Shown: in pieces, positions 34,350-43,048 of the stretch | How positions within the stretch are numbered: position 1 is the first letter of the stretch | How the letters are laid out: every line of letters begins with the position of its first letter | Assembly: GCA_041750975.1 (NCBI GenBank) | Contig: JBGSYN010000131.1 | Span: 9,425-73,424 of the forward strand | Source: JBGSYN01 sp041750975 | GTDB lineage: Bacteria; Pseudomonadota; Alphaproteobacteria; Geminicoccales; Geminicoccaceae | Length of the DNA: 64,000 bases | Reading direction: 5' to 3' | Notes under the pieces: generated by a model | The model's database searches: none | What the model was told of the DNA's origin: nothing | Seen by the model: the letters and a program-made list of their open reading frames with translations, nothing else | Position numbers and translations under genes: made by a program

Positions 34350-35672
34350 ATGGTTCAGATTGACAGCGCGCGGGGTCTGCCCTCATCGCTATCGGCAATC
34401 CTGAATCTTAAGCCTTCGAAATCTGCAGTGAAAGCGCAGCGCTCGCCGCCAATGGTCAGACGCCCCACCGTTCTTGTAGTAACACCGCAACCGTTTTTTC
34501 GAGTCTCTGGAACGCCGATTGCAGTCATGCAAATGGTCCGGGCACTGATCGAGATCGGATTCGAAGTCGATCTGGTCAGCTTTCCCGCGGGCGCGAAGCT
34601 GGAGATGCCTCATTATCAGCAGTTTTCCTGCCATGCCTTGCCCGGGTCGCGGCATATACCTATCGGATTTTCGACGTCAAAAGTGTTGATGAATATTGCT
34701 CTTGCATGGTGTGTCAGAGGGCTTCTGCGCACGAGAGCTTATGATGTCGTCCACGCGGTCGAGGAGGCGGCGTTCTACGCAGCGCCAATGGCCGCCCGAA
34801 GGAATATCCCCGTTGTGGTGGATCTCGATTCGGATATCGTCGACCAGTTGGAGGCGAACAATTCACCCCTGGTCCGATCCCTCTCACGTCCGGCACATTG
34901 GCTCCGTAAACGCTCGTTGCAGCGTGCCGTCGCCGCCATCACGATCGCACCGGCGTTAACCGAACTGGTACACGCGCTGAGCCCGCAGACGCCTGTGATC
35001 GAGGCGCGCGACTTCGCCATCCCGGAGATGGCCCGGCAGCCATCGCCCGATGCCATCCGCAAATTGCGCGCCGAGCTCGATCTCGATGATGCTCCCGTCA
35101 TTGCCTATACCGGCAATCTCGACCGCCGTCAGGGGCTCGAGGTGTTGCTGGAGGCCTTCAAGATTTCGTTGATCGATCATCCCGATGCGATCCTGCTGAT
35201 TGTCGGCGGAGAGACGTTCGAGATCGAGGCGCTCGCCAGCCAAGCGCAGATGCTCGGTATCACGGCAAATACTCGTCTTATCGCCAAGCAGCCGGTCGAG
35301 TTGGTCGCGGATTATATGGCCTTGGCGGACGTGCTGGTCTCGCCACGCCTCGAGCCTCTCGTCACGCCAATGAAGATTTACGCCTATATGGCGAGCGGGC
35401 GGCCGATCGTGGCGAGCGATCTGCCGACGCATCGGGCCGTCTTGAGCGATGATATGGCCTTTCTCGTGGAACCCAGTGTCGAGGGTTTGGCGCGAGGACT
35501 GATCGATGTCCTCGATCATCCGGAGCTCGCCAAGGAACGCGCGACAAAAGCGAAGGCCCATGTTGTCGAACATCACAATTTCGATCGGTTTCGCGAACAG
35601 GTCAGGGGTGCTTATGGGCGCATTCAATCGCCTGATCTTGAATCCCGCTTGAGTATCGCTGTACAGCGATAA
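34350..35672 (+). CDS. Glycosyltransferase family 4-like protein, paralogue of the one at 21.9 kb
   Basis: 440 residues from ATG 34350; an in-frame ATG at 34455 (MVRRPTVLVV) is also credible because the first 35 residues look unstructured. VLVVTPQPFFRVSGTPIAVMQM parallels VLVLAPQPFYDNRGTPIAVR of the 21924-23204 protein. GFSTSKVLMNIALA and VVHAVEEAAFYAA also parallel GFSAAKLAFALM and CVHAVEDAALM there. The donor domain holds IAYTGNLDRRQGLEVLLEAF and PMKIYAYMASGRPIVAS. Likely an exopolysaccharide or lipid-glycan transferase. The 265 bases before it show no clear promoter. Confidence 0.9.
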   Translation: MVQIDSARGLPSSLSAILNLKPSKSAVKAQRSPPMVRRPTVLVVTPQPFFRVSGTPIAVMQMVRALIEIGFEVDLVSFPAGAKLEMPHYQQFSCHALPGSRHIPIGFSTSKVLMNIALAWCVRGLLRTRAYDVVHAVEEAAFYAAPMAARRNIPVVVDLDSDIVDQLEANNSPLVRSLSRPAHWLRKRSLQRAVAAITIAPALTELVHALSPQTPVIEARDFAIPEMARQPSPDAIRKLRAELDLDDAPVIAYTGNLDRRQGLEVLLEAFKISLIDHPDAILLIVGGETFEIEALASQAQMLGITANTRLIAKQPVELVADYMALADVLVSPRLEPLVTPMKIYAYMASGRPIVASDLPTHRAVLSDDMAFLVEPSVEGLARGLIDVLDHPELAKERATKAKAHVVEHHNFDRFREQVRGAYGRIQSPDLESRLSIAVQR

Positions 35673-35730
35673 ACGGTAGAGGCGGTCGGAAGCTCGTCAG
35701 GAGGTGCCGGATCGGCGCCTCGGGCACGCT

Positions 35731-35759
35731 TTGACACGTCAGGATACGACCGTTACAGT
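35731..35759 (+). promoter_or_regulatory. Strong sigma-70 promoter of the peptide-type ABC operon
   Basis: A perfect TTGACA (35731-35736), a 17-base spacer and TACAGT (35754-35759). Transcription would begin near 35767, leaving a 130-base leader before the binding-protein start at 35896. Confidence 0.8.
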
Positions 35760-35895
35760 TTTTAAAGCGCCTCGGACTCTTGCCTTACTTGTCGCTGTGG
35801 TTTGTGTCTGATGGCAACGAAACGGGATTTCGAGATTCGGAGCCCTACTTGGCAATCATCACTTGCCGAGATCCAAGACAAGAGCGGAGGGTATT

Positions 35896-37581
35896 GTGGC
35901 CAATACCAAATTTACCAGAACGTCGCGCATTCATCCGAAAGTGCGTGAAATGGAATCGCAACTCAAGGAGGGCCGTTGTGGCCGTCGCGACTTCCTCCGT
36001 ACCACCACCTTGCTCGGAGTATCATCTGCTGCGGCCTATGCAATGGCGGGTCGCATCACCGGTGAGAGCCTGATCGAAAAGGCCAAGGCGCAGTCGCCCA
36101 AATCGGGCGGTATTCTGCGCGTCGGCATGCAGGTCCAGAAGATGGACGATCCCGCGACCTATTCATGGGTCGAGATGTCGAACCAGACGCGGCACATCGC
36201 CGAATATCTGGCGATCACTGGCCCGGACAATGTTACGCGGCCGATGCTTGCGGAACGATGGGAAGCCTCCGACGATCTTCGGACCTGGACGTTGTACTTG
36301 CGCCAGGGCGTGATGTGGCACAATGGCGACGAATTCACCGCCGACGATGTCGTCTGGAATGTCGAGCGCTGGCTCGACCCCGATCTCGGCTCGGCCAATT
36401 CCGGCCTCTCCACCTTCTCGGCGATGCTCGAGGAAAAGGGCGGAACCCAGAGCATGATCCCGGGTTCGGTCGAGGTCGTCGACAAACATACCGTGCGCTT
36501 CAACCTCAAACAGCCGGTGCTGTCGGTACCCGAAGACTGTTACAACTATCCTACCGTCATCGTACACCCGTCCTTCAAGCCGCCCTTCTCCGACAACCCG
36601 ATTGGCACCGGGCCCTATCGGATGACGGATTTTGCCGTCGGGGATCGCTGCATCCTCAAGCGCGTGACCGAAACCACCGATGGCCAGCCGTTCAAATATT
36701 GGGGCGGCGACGTCTATCTCGATGAGATCCACTATTACAATTTCGACGAGGACAATCAGCTCACCGCCTTCGCGTCGGGTGAGATCGATGCCATCTACGA
36801 GTTCGGCATCGAGCAGTATCAGCTTGCCGAGGCTATCGACGGGGCCATCATTCAAACCAGGACATCGCAGACACTCTGCTGCCGGATGCATGTCGACACG
36901 CCACCGTTCGATGATCCGAGAGTGCGCCAAGCCATCGTCAAGGCGGCAGATAACACGGTCTACAAGGACCTTGTGTTCCAAGGTGGTGGCGATACGGCGT
37001 GGAATTTCCATGTTGCCCCGGTCCATCCCGAATATTACGAACTGCCGCCGCTCGAGCGTGATGTCGAGGGTGCGAAAAGGCTGCTCGAGGAGGCCGGGTA
37101 TGCGGATGGTCTCGAACTGACGATCGATGTCGGCAACACCGACGGCCCCTGGCATCAAACCATCACGGAGATCCTCCGGGATCAACTCAAGGATGCCGGC
37201 ATAACTCTCAATATCAACGTCTTGCCGGCTTCCAAATATTGGGAGATTTGGACCGCGACGCCGTTCGGAGCCACGGCTTGGACGCATCGACCGCTCGGCA
37301 CCATGATCCTATCCCTGGGCTATCGCACAGGGGTGCCATGGAATGAGACCCACTTTGCCAGTGTCGAGTTCGATCAAGCTCTGAACGAGGCTGAAGCCAC
37401 GCTGGATGTCGAAGATCGTCGGATCAAGATGCAGACGGTTGAAAAAATCCTGCAGGACGCGGCGGTGATGGTGCAGCCGATCTTCCGGCCCGTGTTTACG
37501 ATCGCGCGGGATAATGTCCGTAACTATACGGGCCATCCGACACAGTATCATCAGTACAATCAGGTGTGGATCGACGCCTGA
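35896..37581 (+). CDS. Peptide/nickel-type ABC transporter substrate-binding protein (SBP family 5), Tat-exported
   Basis: 561 residues from GTG 35896, which has GGAGG at good spacing; the frame is open to 35863. The N-terminus carries a twin-arginine motif (GRRDFLRTT, residues 29-37), then a hydrophobic stretch, so it is exported folded. The DppA/OppA fold is seen in LAERWEASDDLRTWTLYLRQ and VMWHNGDEFTADDVVWNVER. It binds peptides or other amphiphilic solutes and delivers them to the permeases encoded next. It is the first gene of a four-gene transport operon. The substrate cannot be told. Confidence 0.94.
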   Translation: MANTKFTRTSRIHPKVREMESQLKEGRCGRRDFLRTTTLLGVSSAAAYAMAGRITGESLIEKAKAQSPKSGGILRVGMQVQKMDDPATYSWVEMSNQTRHIAEYLAITGPDNVTRPMLAERWEASDDLRTWTLYLRQGVMWHNGDEFTADDVVWNVERWLDPDLGSANSGLSTFSAMLEEKGGTQSMIPGSVEVVDKHTVRFNLKQPVLSVPEDCYNYPTVIVHPSFKPPFSDNPIGTGPYRMTDFAVGDRCILKRVTETTDGQPFKYWGGDVYLDEIHYYNFDEDNQLTAFASGEIDAIYEFGIEQYQLAEAIDGAIIQTRTSQTLCCRMHVDTPPFDDPRVRQAIVKAADNTVYKDLVFQGGGDTAWNFHVAPVHPEYYELPPLERDVEGAKRLLEEAGYADGLELTIDVGNTDGPWHQTITEILRDQLKDAGITLNINVLPASKYWEIWTATPFGATAWTHRPLGTMILSLGYRTGVPWNETHFASVEFDQALNEAEATLDVEDRRIKMQTVEKILQDAAVMVQPIFRPVFTIARDNVRNYTGHPTQYHQYNQVWIDA

Positions 37582-37593
37582 GTGACAAAGCGG

Positions 37594-37622
37594 CCGGTCG
37601 CGTCCTTCAGAGGCGCGGCCGG
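37594..37622 (+). other. Stem-loop between binding-protein and permease genes (peptide-type operon)
   Basis: CCGGTCGCG pairs with CGCGGCCGG (one G-U) around an 11-base loop, starting 13 bases after the stop codon. There is no T-run, so it likely protects the upstream message from 3' decay or attenuates read-through rather than ending transcription. Confidence 0.65.
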
Positions 37623-37713
37623 TGCATTCTGCGGGGAAAGACAGGCTGGCTTGCCTTGTCGCTTCGGCTGTCCGACTTCCGCCAATAAACAATAACTCTT
37701 GAAGGTGTAGCCC

Positions 37714-38664
37714 ATGGCCAGGCTCATGCTCCGTCGCCTGATCCAGATGCTGCTGATCATGGCCGTCGCCTCCCTGATCCTGTTCGTTATCTTCGACACC
37801 GATTCCTTCAAGAAAAAGATCGCGGTTGCCGAACTCGGCGGTTTCGCGGTGTCGGCATTGAGCGAGGATTCGTACCAAAACTGGCTTGCGGAGAAAGGCC
37901 TCAACGAACCCTTCCTGGAACGCTACGTCACCTGGATCGGCGATGTCCTGAGCGGCGATCTCGGCCACTCATTCGAGAAAAATACCGAGGTCGGCCCGCT
38001 TCTGGCCGATCGTCTGGCCAATACCGGCATTCTGGCCTTTTGGGTATTTGCGCTCATGATCCCGATCTCGCTGACACTCGGCGTCTTGGCCGGGATGCGG
38101 GAAGGAAGTCGCCAGGACCGGATCATCTCCTTCATCTCGGTCTTTACGACGTCGATCCCTGAAATCGCCACGGCGATCTTCCTCACCATCGTCTTGGCCC
38201 TGGGTCTGCAATGGCTGCCGGCCAAATCGGCAATGACCCAGGGGTTCGATCCGCTGCAATTGGTGCTGCCGGTGCTCACCCTGGTACTCTACGATTTCGG
38301 CTATGTGGCGCGCATGACCAGGGCGTCGATGGCCGAGGTCATGACCTCGCAATATATCCGAACGGCGATCCTCAAGGGATTGCCCTACCGGCGGGTCATC
38401 CTTGGCCATGCCTTGCGTAACGCGCTGATTGCACCCTTTACCATCATCATCCTCCAGCTCAACTGGCTGTTGTCCGGCGTGGTCGTGGTCGAGGTGTTCT
38501 TCCAGTATAACGGCTTTGGCAAGCTGCTCCTCGAGGCCGCCTTGTTCGGCGATGTCTATGTCGTCCAGGCCTGCACGCTCATTGCCGTGGTCGTCGCCGT
38601 CTCGTCGCAGATCATCTCCGACATCGGCTACACCTTCCTCAATCCACGCATTCGCTTCAGCTGA
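37714..38664 (+). CDS. ABC transporter permease, DppB type
   Basis: 316 residues. The N-terminal helix (LIQMLLIMAVASLILFVIF) and five further helices follow the DppB/OppB plan. The EAA loop that contacts the ATPase is RASMAEVMTSQYIRTAILKGLP, shown here by its core EVMTSQYIRTA and GLPYRRVI. The periplasmic segment after helix 1 is longer than in E. coli DppB. It pairs with the permease encoded 12 bases downstream to form the channel. Confidence 0.94.
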   Translation: MARLMLRRLIQMLLIMAVASLILFVIFDTDSFKKKIAVAELGGFAVSALSEDSYQNWLAEKGLNEPFLERYVTWIGDVLSGDLGHSFEKNTEVGPLLADRLANTGILAFWVFALMIPISLTLGVLAGMREGSRQDRIISFISVFTTSIPEIATAIFLTIVLALGLQWLPAKSAMTQGFDPLQLVLPVLTLVLYDFGYVARMTRASMAEVMTSQYIRTAILKGLPYRRVILGHALRNALIAPFTIIILQLNWLLSGVVVVEVFFQYNGFGKLLLEAALFGDVYVVQACTLIAVVVAVSSQIISDIGYTFLNPRIRFS

Positions 38665-38676
38665 GGCAACCGGACC

Positions 38677-39699
38677 ATGGCCACGCTCGTCTCTGCGGAA
38701 CCCCAGCTGTCCTTGATGCAACGGCTCAAGACGCCGCGCGCCTTGGTGATCCTCATTGTCCTGATGTGGGTGCCGTTGATGGCCCATGTCATGTTCGAGG
38801 ATATGCTAGGTGCCTTCAAGAACCCGGTCCTGATCCCGGCCATTCCCGCAACCTTGCTGCTCTATTTTCTGGCGGTGCGGTCGTGGCACGAATCTTGGGT
38901 CGCGGTGCTTGGTGCTTCCCTGGTATTCTTCTGGCTGTTGATGGCGGTCTCGGCACCATTCCTGCCGCTGATCGATCCCAACAAACCGATCGCGCCATTC
39001 ACGCTGCCGTTCACCGAAAAGAACGACTTCTTCTTCTGGTTGGGTACGGATTTCAAAGGCCGTGACCTGCTTTCCCGCGCTATCTGGGGCTGTCAGCGGG
39101 TGATCGTCTGGGGTGTCACCGCCACGTTCGTTGCCTATGTCGTCGGCACGCTTTTCGGCCTGATCGCCGGATACCTTTCGGGTTGGTGGGATGAGGTCAT
39201 CTCGTTCCTCGGCAACGTTCTCTTATCCTTCCCGGTGATGGTGCTGTTCATCGTCATTCTGAATTATTTGGGGCCGAGCGGTTTCAACATCGTCATCGCC
39301 GTCACCTTCGCCTCGTCGCCCGCTATCATGCGCATCGTCCGGGGCCTGACCCTCGACATTAAGACACGCGACTATGTTTTCGCCGCGCAGACGCGGGGCG
39401 AACATCCCTTATGGATCATGCTGGTCGAGCTGTTGCCGAATGCGCGCGGGCCCATCATCGTCGATGCCTGTCTGCGCCTCGGCTACACCACGGTTGCCAT
39501 CACCACGCTGACATTCCTCGGCCTCGGCCTGCAGCCGCCCGATCCCGATTGGGGCTTGATGATCAAGGAATCGGCGCAAACCGCGATGCTCTTCAAGTTC
39601 TCCTATATGCTGGTGGTTCCGGCTCTCTCGGTCTCGAGCCTGATCCTGGGATTCAACCTCATGGCTGACGGACTGCGCGAAATGAGCTTACGGGATTGA
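38677..39699 (+). CDS. ABC transporter permease, DppC type
   Basis: 340 residues. It has an extended N-terminus with two extra predicted helices (ALVILIVLMWVPLMAHVMF, FWLLMAVSAPFLP) before the DppC core. WLGTDFKGRDLLSRAIWGCQ is the family hallmark, and the ATPase-coupling loop is DYVFAAQTRGEHPLWIM. It is longer than E. coli DppC (about 300 residues). Its stop overlaps a possible TTG start of the ATPase gene; the better ATPase start is GTG 39711. Confidence 0.94.
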   Translation: MATLVSAEPQLSLMQRLKTPRALVILIVLMWVPLMAHVMFEDMLGAFKNPVLIPAIPATLLLYFLAVRSWHESWVAVLGASLVFFWLLMAVSAPFLPLIDPNKPIAPFTLPFTEKNDFFFWLGTDFKGRDLLSRAIWGCQRVIVWGVTATFVAYVVGTLFGLIAGYLSGWWDEVISFLGNVLLSFPVMVLFIVILNYLGPSGFNIVIAVTFASSPAIMRIVRGLTLDIKTRDYVFAAQTRGEHPLWIMLVELLPNARGPIIVDACLRLGYTTVAITTLTFLGLGLQPPDPDWGLMIKESAQTAMLFKFSYMLVVPALSVSSLILGFNLMADGLREMSLRD

Positions 39700-39710
39700 G
39701 GACGGACACA

Positions 39711-41804
39711 GTGAACGACCAGCATCCCGTCCTCGAATGCAACAAGCTCTGCATTTCCTATTTCGTGCGCGCCGGCGAAATTCCGGCCGTCGTCGATTTC
39801 GATCTCAAGGTGATGCCGGGCGAGGCGGTCGGCATCGTCGGCGAATCCGGCTGCGGCAAGTCCACCGTGGCACTCGCCATCATGCAATATTTGGGCAAGA
39901 ACGGCCGCGTCGTCAGTGGCGAGATTAAGTTCAAGGGCCAGGATCTGACCACGATGAGCGAGGAGGCCTTACGCCAACTCAGGGGCTCCAAGATCGCCAT
40001 GATCTATCAAGAGCCGATGGCGTCGCTCAACCCTTCCATGAGAATTGCCAAACAGCTTATCGAAGTGCCGATGACCCATGAGAATGTCTCGGCAAGTGAG
40101 GCCTATGAGCGTAGCTTGGATATGCTCGAGCAGGTCCGGCTGCCCGATCCGAAACGCATCATGGAGGCCTATCCTCACCAGATCTCCGGCGGCCAGCAGC
40201 AGCGCGTCGTTATCGCCATGGCGTTGCTCTCGAACCCCTCACTGCTGCTGCTCGATGAGCCGACCACAGCGCTCGATGTCACGGTCGAGGCGGGCATCGT
40301 CGATTTGGTGAGCGAGCTTGGTGAGCGCTTCGGCACCTCGATGATCTACATCTCGCATAATCTGGGCTTGATCCTCGAGACCTGCGATCGCATCGCCGTC
40401 ATGTACTCGGGAGAGGTGGTCGAGGAAGGGACCGTCGAGCAGGTGTTCGATCTGATGCGCCATCCCTACACGAGGGGGCTCTTCAACTCGATCCCGCTGC
40501 CTAGCGCCGACAAAAACGCCCGGCCGCTGATGCCGATCCCGGGCCAGCTGCCACTGCCGCATGAACGTCCCGATGGCTGCAATTTTGGCCCGCGCTGCGA
40601 CTTCTTTAAGGAAGGCGTCTGCGACCGGGGGTTCATCGAGATAGAACCGATCCCGGGCCAGCCCCTGCATCGTAGTCGCTGCCGCCGCTTCAAAGAGATT
40701 GACTGGGACGCGGCGCTCGAGAAAGCGGGAACTTCCGACCGAACGAACATCGGCGAAGTCGTGCTCGAGGTGGATCGTCTCAAGAAATATTACGAGATCC
40801 AGGACGACTCCCTTGGGGCCCTTTTCAGGGGCGGTAAGGCGCGCACGGTCAAGGCCAATGAGCGGCTCGATTTCGATGCCTATGAGGCGCAAACCGTTGC
40901 GCTGGTCGGAGAGTCCGGCTGCGGGAAGTCGACTTTCGCCAAGGTCATGCTCGGACTGGAGACGGCGACCGAGGGCAAGATCATGCTCGACGGCAAGGAA
41001 ATCTCGAACCTGCCGGTGCAGAAGCGCAGCGATTCGCTGGTCAGCCATCTGCAGATGGTGTTTCAGAATCCCTTCGACACGCTCAATCCCAGTCACACGG
41101 TCGGCGGTCAAATTTCGCGTGTGATCCGCAAATTCGGGGTCGAAAGCGATCCGGCCGCGGTCAAGAACCACGTCATGGAGCTTTTGGATACCGTCAAGCT
41201 GTCGCGCGATTTTTACTACCGCAAACCGCGCCAGTTATCGGGCGGACAGAAGCAACGCGCCGGCATCGCCCGGGCCTTTGCGGGCAATCCCCGGGTCGTT
41301 GTCGCCGATGAACCGGTCTCCGCCCTCGATGTCTCGGTGCAGGCCGCCGTGACGCAGCTCTTGATGGATATTCAGCGCGACCATCGGACGACGCTCTTGT
41401 TCATCAGCCATGATCTATCACTCGTTCGCTATTTGGCCGACCGGGTAATCGTCATGTATCTTGGCACGATCGCCGAGCAGGGCACGACGGACGAGGTCTT
41501 TGCGCCGCCCTATCATCCCTATACGGAAGCGCTCCTGTCAGCCGTGCCGATCGCCGACACCTCGATCGAGAAGAAGCATATCGTCCTTGAAGGTGACATT
41601 CCCTCAGCCGTCAATCCACCCCCGGGCTGTCCGTTCCAGACCCGATGTCCGCGTAAGATCGGCGCTATCTGCGAGACCGAGGCGCCTCCCATTCGCGAGT
41701 TCGGTGACGGGCATCAGATTGCCTGTCATATCGCACCCGATGAGCTCTTGCGGACGGAGCCCGTCATCAAGATGGGCGCGCCCGAGGCCGTGCCCGCCGA
41801 GTAA
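39711..41804 (+). CDS. Fused dual ATPase of a peptide-type ABC transporter (DppD-DppF)
   Basis: 697 residues from GTG 39711 with GAGGACGG upstream. Two complete nucleotide-binding domains lie in one chain. The first has Walker A GESGCGKSTVAL, signature SGGQQQRVV and Walker B LLLLDEPTTALD. The second has GESGCGKSTFAK, SGGQKQRAG and VVVADEPVSALD. Each is followed by the oligopeptide C-terminal region with clustered cysteines (NFGPRCDFFKEGVC; FQTRCPRKIGAIC), the known Fe-S-binding motif of this subfamily. It energises import by the two permeases upstream. Confidence 0.95.
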   Translation: MNDQHPVLECNKLCISYFVRAGEIPAVVDFDLKVMPGEAVGIVGESGCGKSTVALAIMQYLGKNGRVVSGEIKFKGQDLTTMSEEALRQLRGSKIAMIYQEPMASLNPSMRIAKQLIEVPMTHENVSASEAYERSLDMLEQVRLPDPKRIMEAYPHQISGGQQQRVVIAMALLSNPSLLLLDEPTTALDVTVEAGIVDLVSELGERFGTSMIYISHNLGLILETCDRIAVMYSGEVVEEGTVEQVFDLMRHPYTRGLFNSIPLPSADKNARPLMPIPGQLPLPHERPDGCNFGPRCDFFKEGVCDRGFIEIEPIPGQPLHRSRCRRFKEIDWDAALEKAGTSDRTNIGEVVLEVDRLKKYYEIQDDSLGALFRGGKARTVKANERLDFDAYEAQTVALVGESGCGKSTFAKVMLGLETATEGKIMLDGKEISNLPVQKRSDSLVSHLQMVFQNPFDTLNPSHTVGGQISRVIRKFGVESDPAAVKNHVMELLDTVKLSRDFYYRKPRQLSGGQKQRAGIARAFAGNPRVVVADEPVSALDVSVQAAVTQLLMDIQRDHRTTLLFISHDLSLVRYLADRVIVMYLGTIAEQGTTDEVFAPPYHPYTEALLSAVPIADTSIEKKHIVLEGDIPSAVNPPPGCPFQTRCPRKIGAICETEAPPIREFGDGHQIACHIAPDELLRTEPVIKMGAPEAVPAE

Positions 41805-41813
41805 AGTGGCGCG

Positions 41814-42974
41814 ATGTTGACGGCAAGCCTGAGGCCGGCCGTCAATCCGGGCCCGCTGGCATGCGCCCTTGGCCTGAGCCTCCTTTGCGTCTACCTCGCC
41901 GGCACCGTCGCCGGCTGGCGCCAGGCAGCGCTCTTCGTCGTCGGTGCGCTCTTGGGCATCGCCCTTTATCATGCGAGTTTCGGTTTCACCTCCGCCTGGC
42001 GCCGCTTCATCGTCAACGGCGAGGGGCGGGGTCTGCGCGCCCAGATGGTGCTATTGGCAATCGCCGTAAGCCTGTTCTTCCCGGTGCTGGCGGCTGGCGA
42101 GATCTTTGGCCGTCCCGTCGGCGGATTCGTCTTTCCGGTCGGGGTCAGCGTCGCGTTCGGTGCCTTCATCTTCGGCATCGGCATGCAGCTTGGCGGCGGC
42201 TGTGCCTCGGGCACGCTCTTTACCGTCGGCGGCGGCAGCACCCGCATGGTTATCACGCTTGCCTTCTTCGTGCTGGGCTCGGTGTTGGGCACGGCGCACC
42301 TTGGCTGGTGGCTGTCCTTGCCGAATATTGGTGCGTATTCATTAGTGGTGAACTGGGGCCTCGGACCGGCCTGGTTTGCCAATATCGCACTGTTCGCGGC
42401 GATTTTTCTTCTCACTTTCGTTGTCGAGCGATGGCGGCGGGCGCCTGCGATAACGCCGGTCGAGGGTCACTTTCTCCAGGGTCCCTGGCCGGTCTTGTGG
42501 GGTGCCGTAGCCCTGGCAATCCTCAACTTCGCCACCCTCGTGCTCGCGGGACGTCCTTGGGGCATCACTTCCGGCTTCGCTCTTTGGGGTGCGAAGGGCC
42601 TTGATGCCGTCGGTATCGACGTCGCGAGTTGGCCCTATTGGCGGAATCAGACGGCGGCGATCGAAGGCTCGCTCTTCTTCGATACAACCTCGGTGATGAA
42701 CATCGCGATCATACTGGGGGCAATGATCGCAGCAGCACTCGCCGGCAAGTTTGCGCCGACGCTCAAGCTGAGCCGTGTCGATATCCTTACCGCGGTGATC
42801 GGCGGGCTGATGCTCGGCTATGGCGCGCGCCTCGCTTTCGGCTGCAATATCGGCGCTCTCTTTTCAGGTATCGCCTCGGGCAGCCTGCATGGCTGGCTCT
42901 GGTTGGTCTGCGGCTTTATGGGCAATCTCCTCGGCACGCGTTTGCGCCCGCTAGTCGGCCTTTCGAAAGTCTAG
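41814..42974 (+). CDS. YeeE/YedE family transporter (thiosulfate/sulfur uptake type)
   Basis: 386 residues, nearly all membrane-spanning (about 10 helices). Two conserved cysteine motifs line the expected pore: GGGCASGTLF (near residue 140) and GCNIGALFSGI (near residue 345). In TsuA such cysteines relay thiosulfate through the membrane. It begins nine bases after the ABC ATPase gene, so it is likely co-expressed, which hints that the ABC system may bring in a sulfur compound such as glutathione-like peptides. That link is inference. Confidence 0.9.
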   Translation: MLTASLRPAVNPGPLACALGLSLLCVYLAGTVAGWRQAALFVVGALLGIALYHASFGFTSAWRRFIVNGEGRGLRAQMVLLAIAVSLFFPVLAAGEIFGRPVGGFVFPVGVSVAFGAFIFGIGMQLGGGCASGTLFTVGGGSTRMVITLAFFVLGSVLGTAHLGWWLSLPNIGAYSLVVNWGLGPAWFANIALFAAIFLLTFVVERWRRAPAITPVEGHFLQGPWPVLWGAVALAILNFATLVLAGRPWGITSGFALWGAKGLDAVGIDVASWPYWRNQTAAIEGSLFFDTTSVMNIAIILGAMIAAALAGKFAPTLKLSRVDILTAVIGGLMLGYGARLAFGCNIGALFSGIASGSLHGWLWLVCGFMGNLLGTRLRPLVGLSKV

Positions 42975-43048
42975 AGCACCACCCGATCTGCAGCACGGCT
43001 GTCACACTGATTAGCTAGGGCTGCGAGGGCCAAACTAAGGAGATCGCC

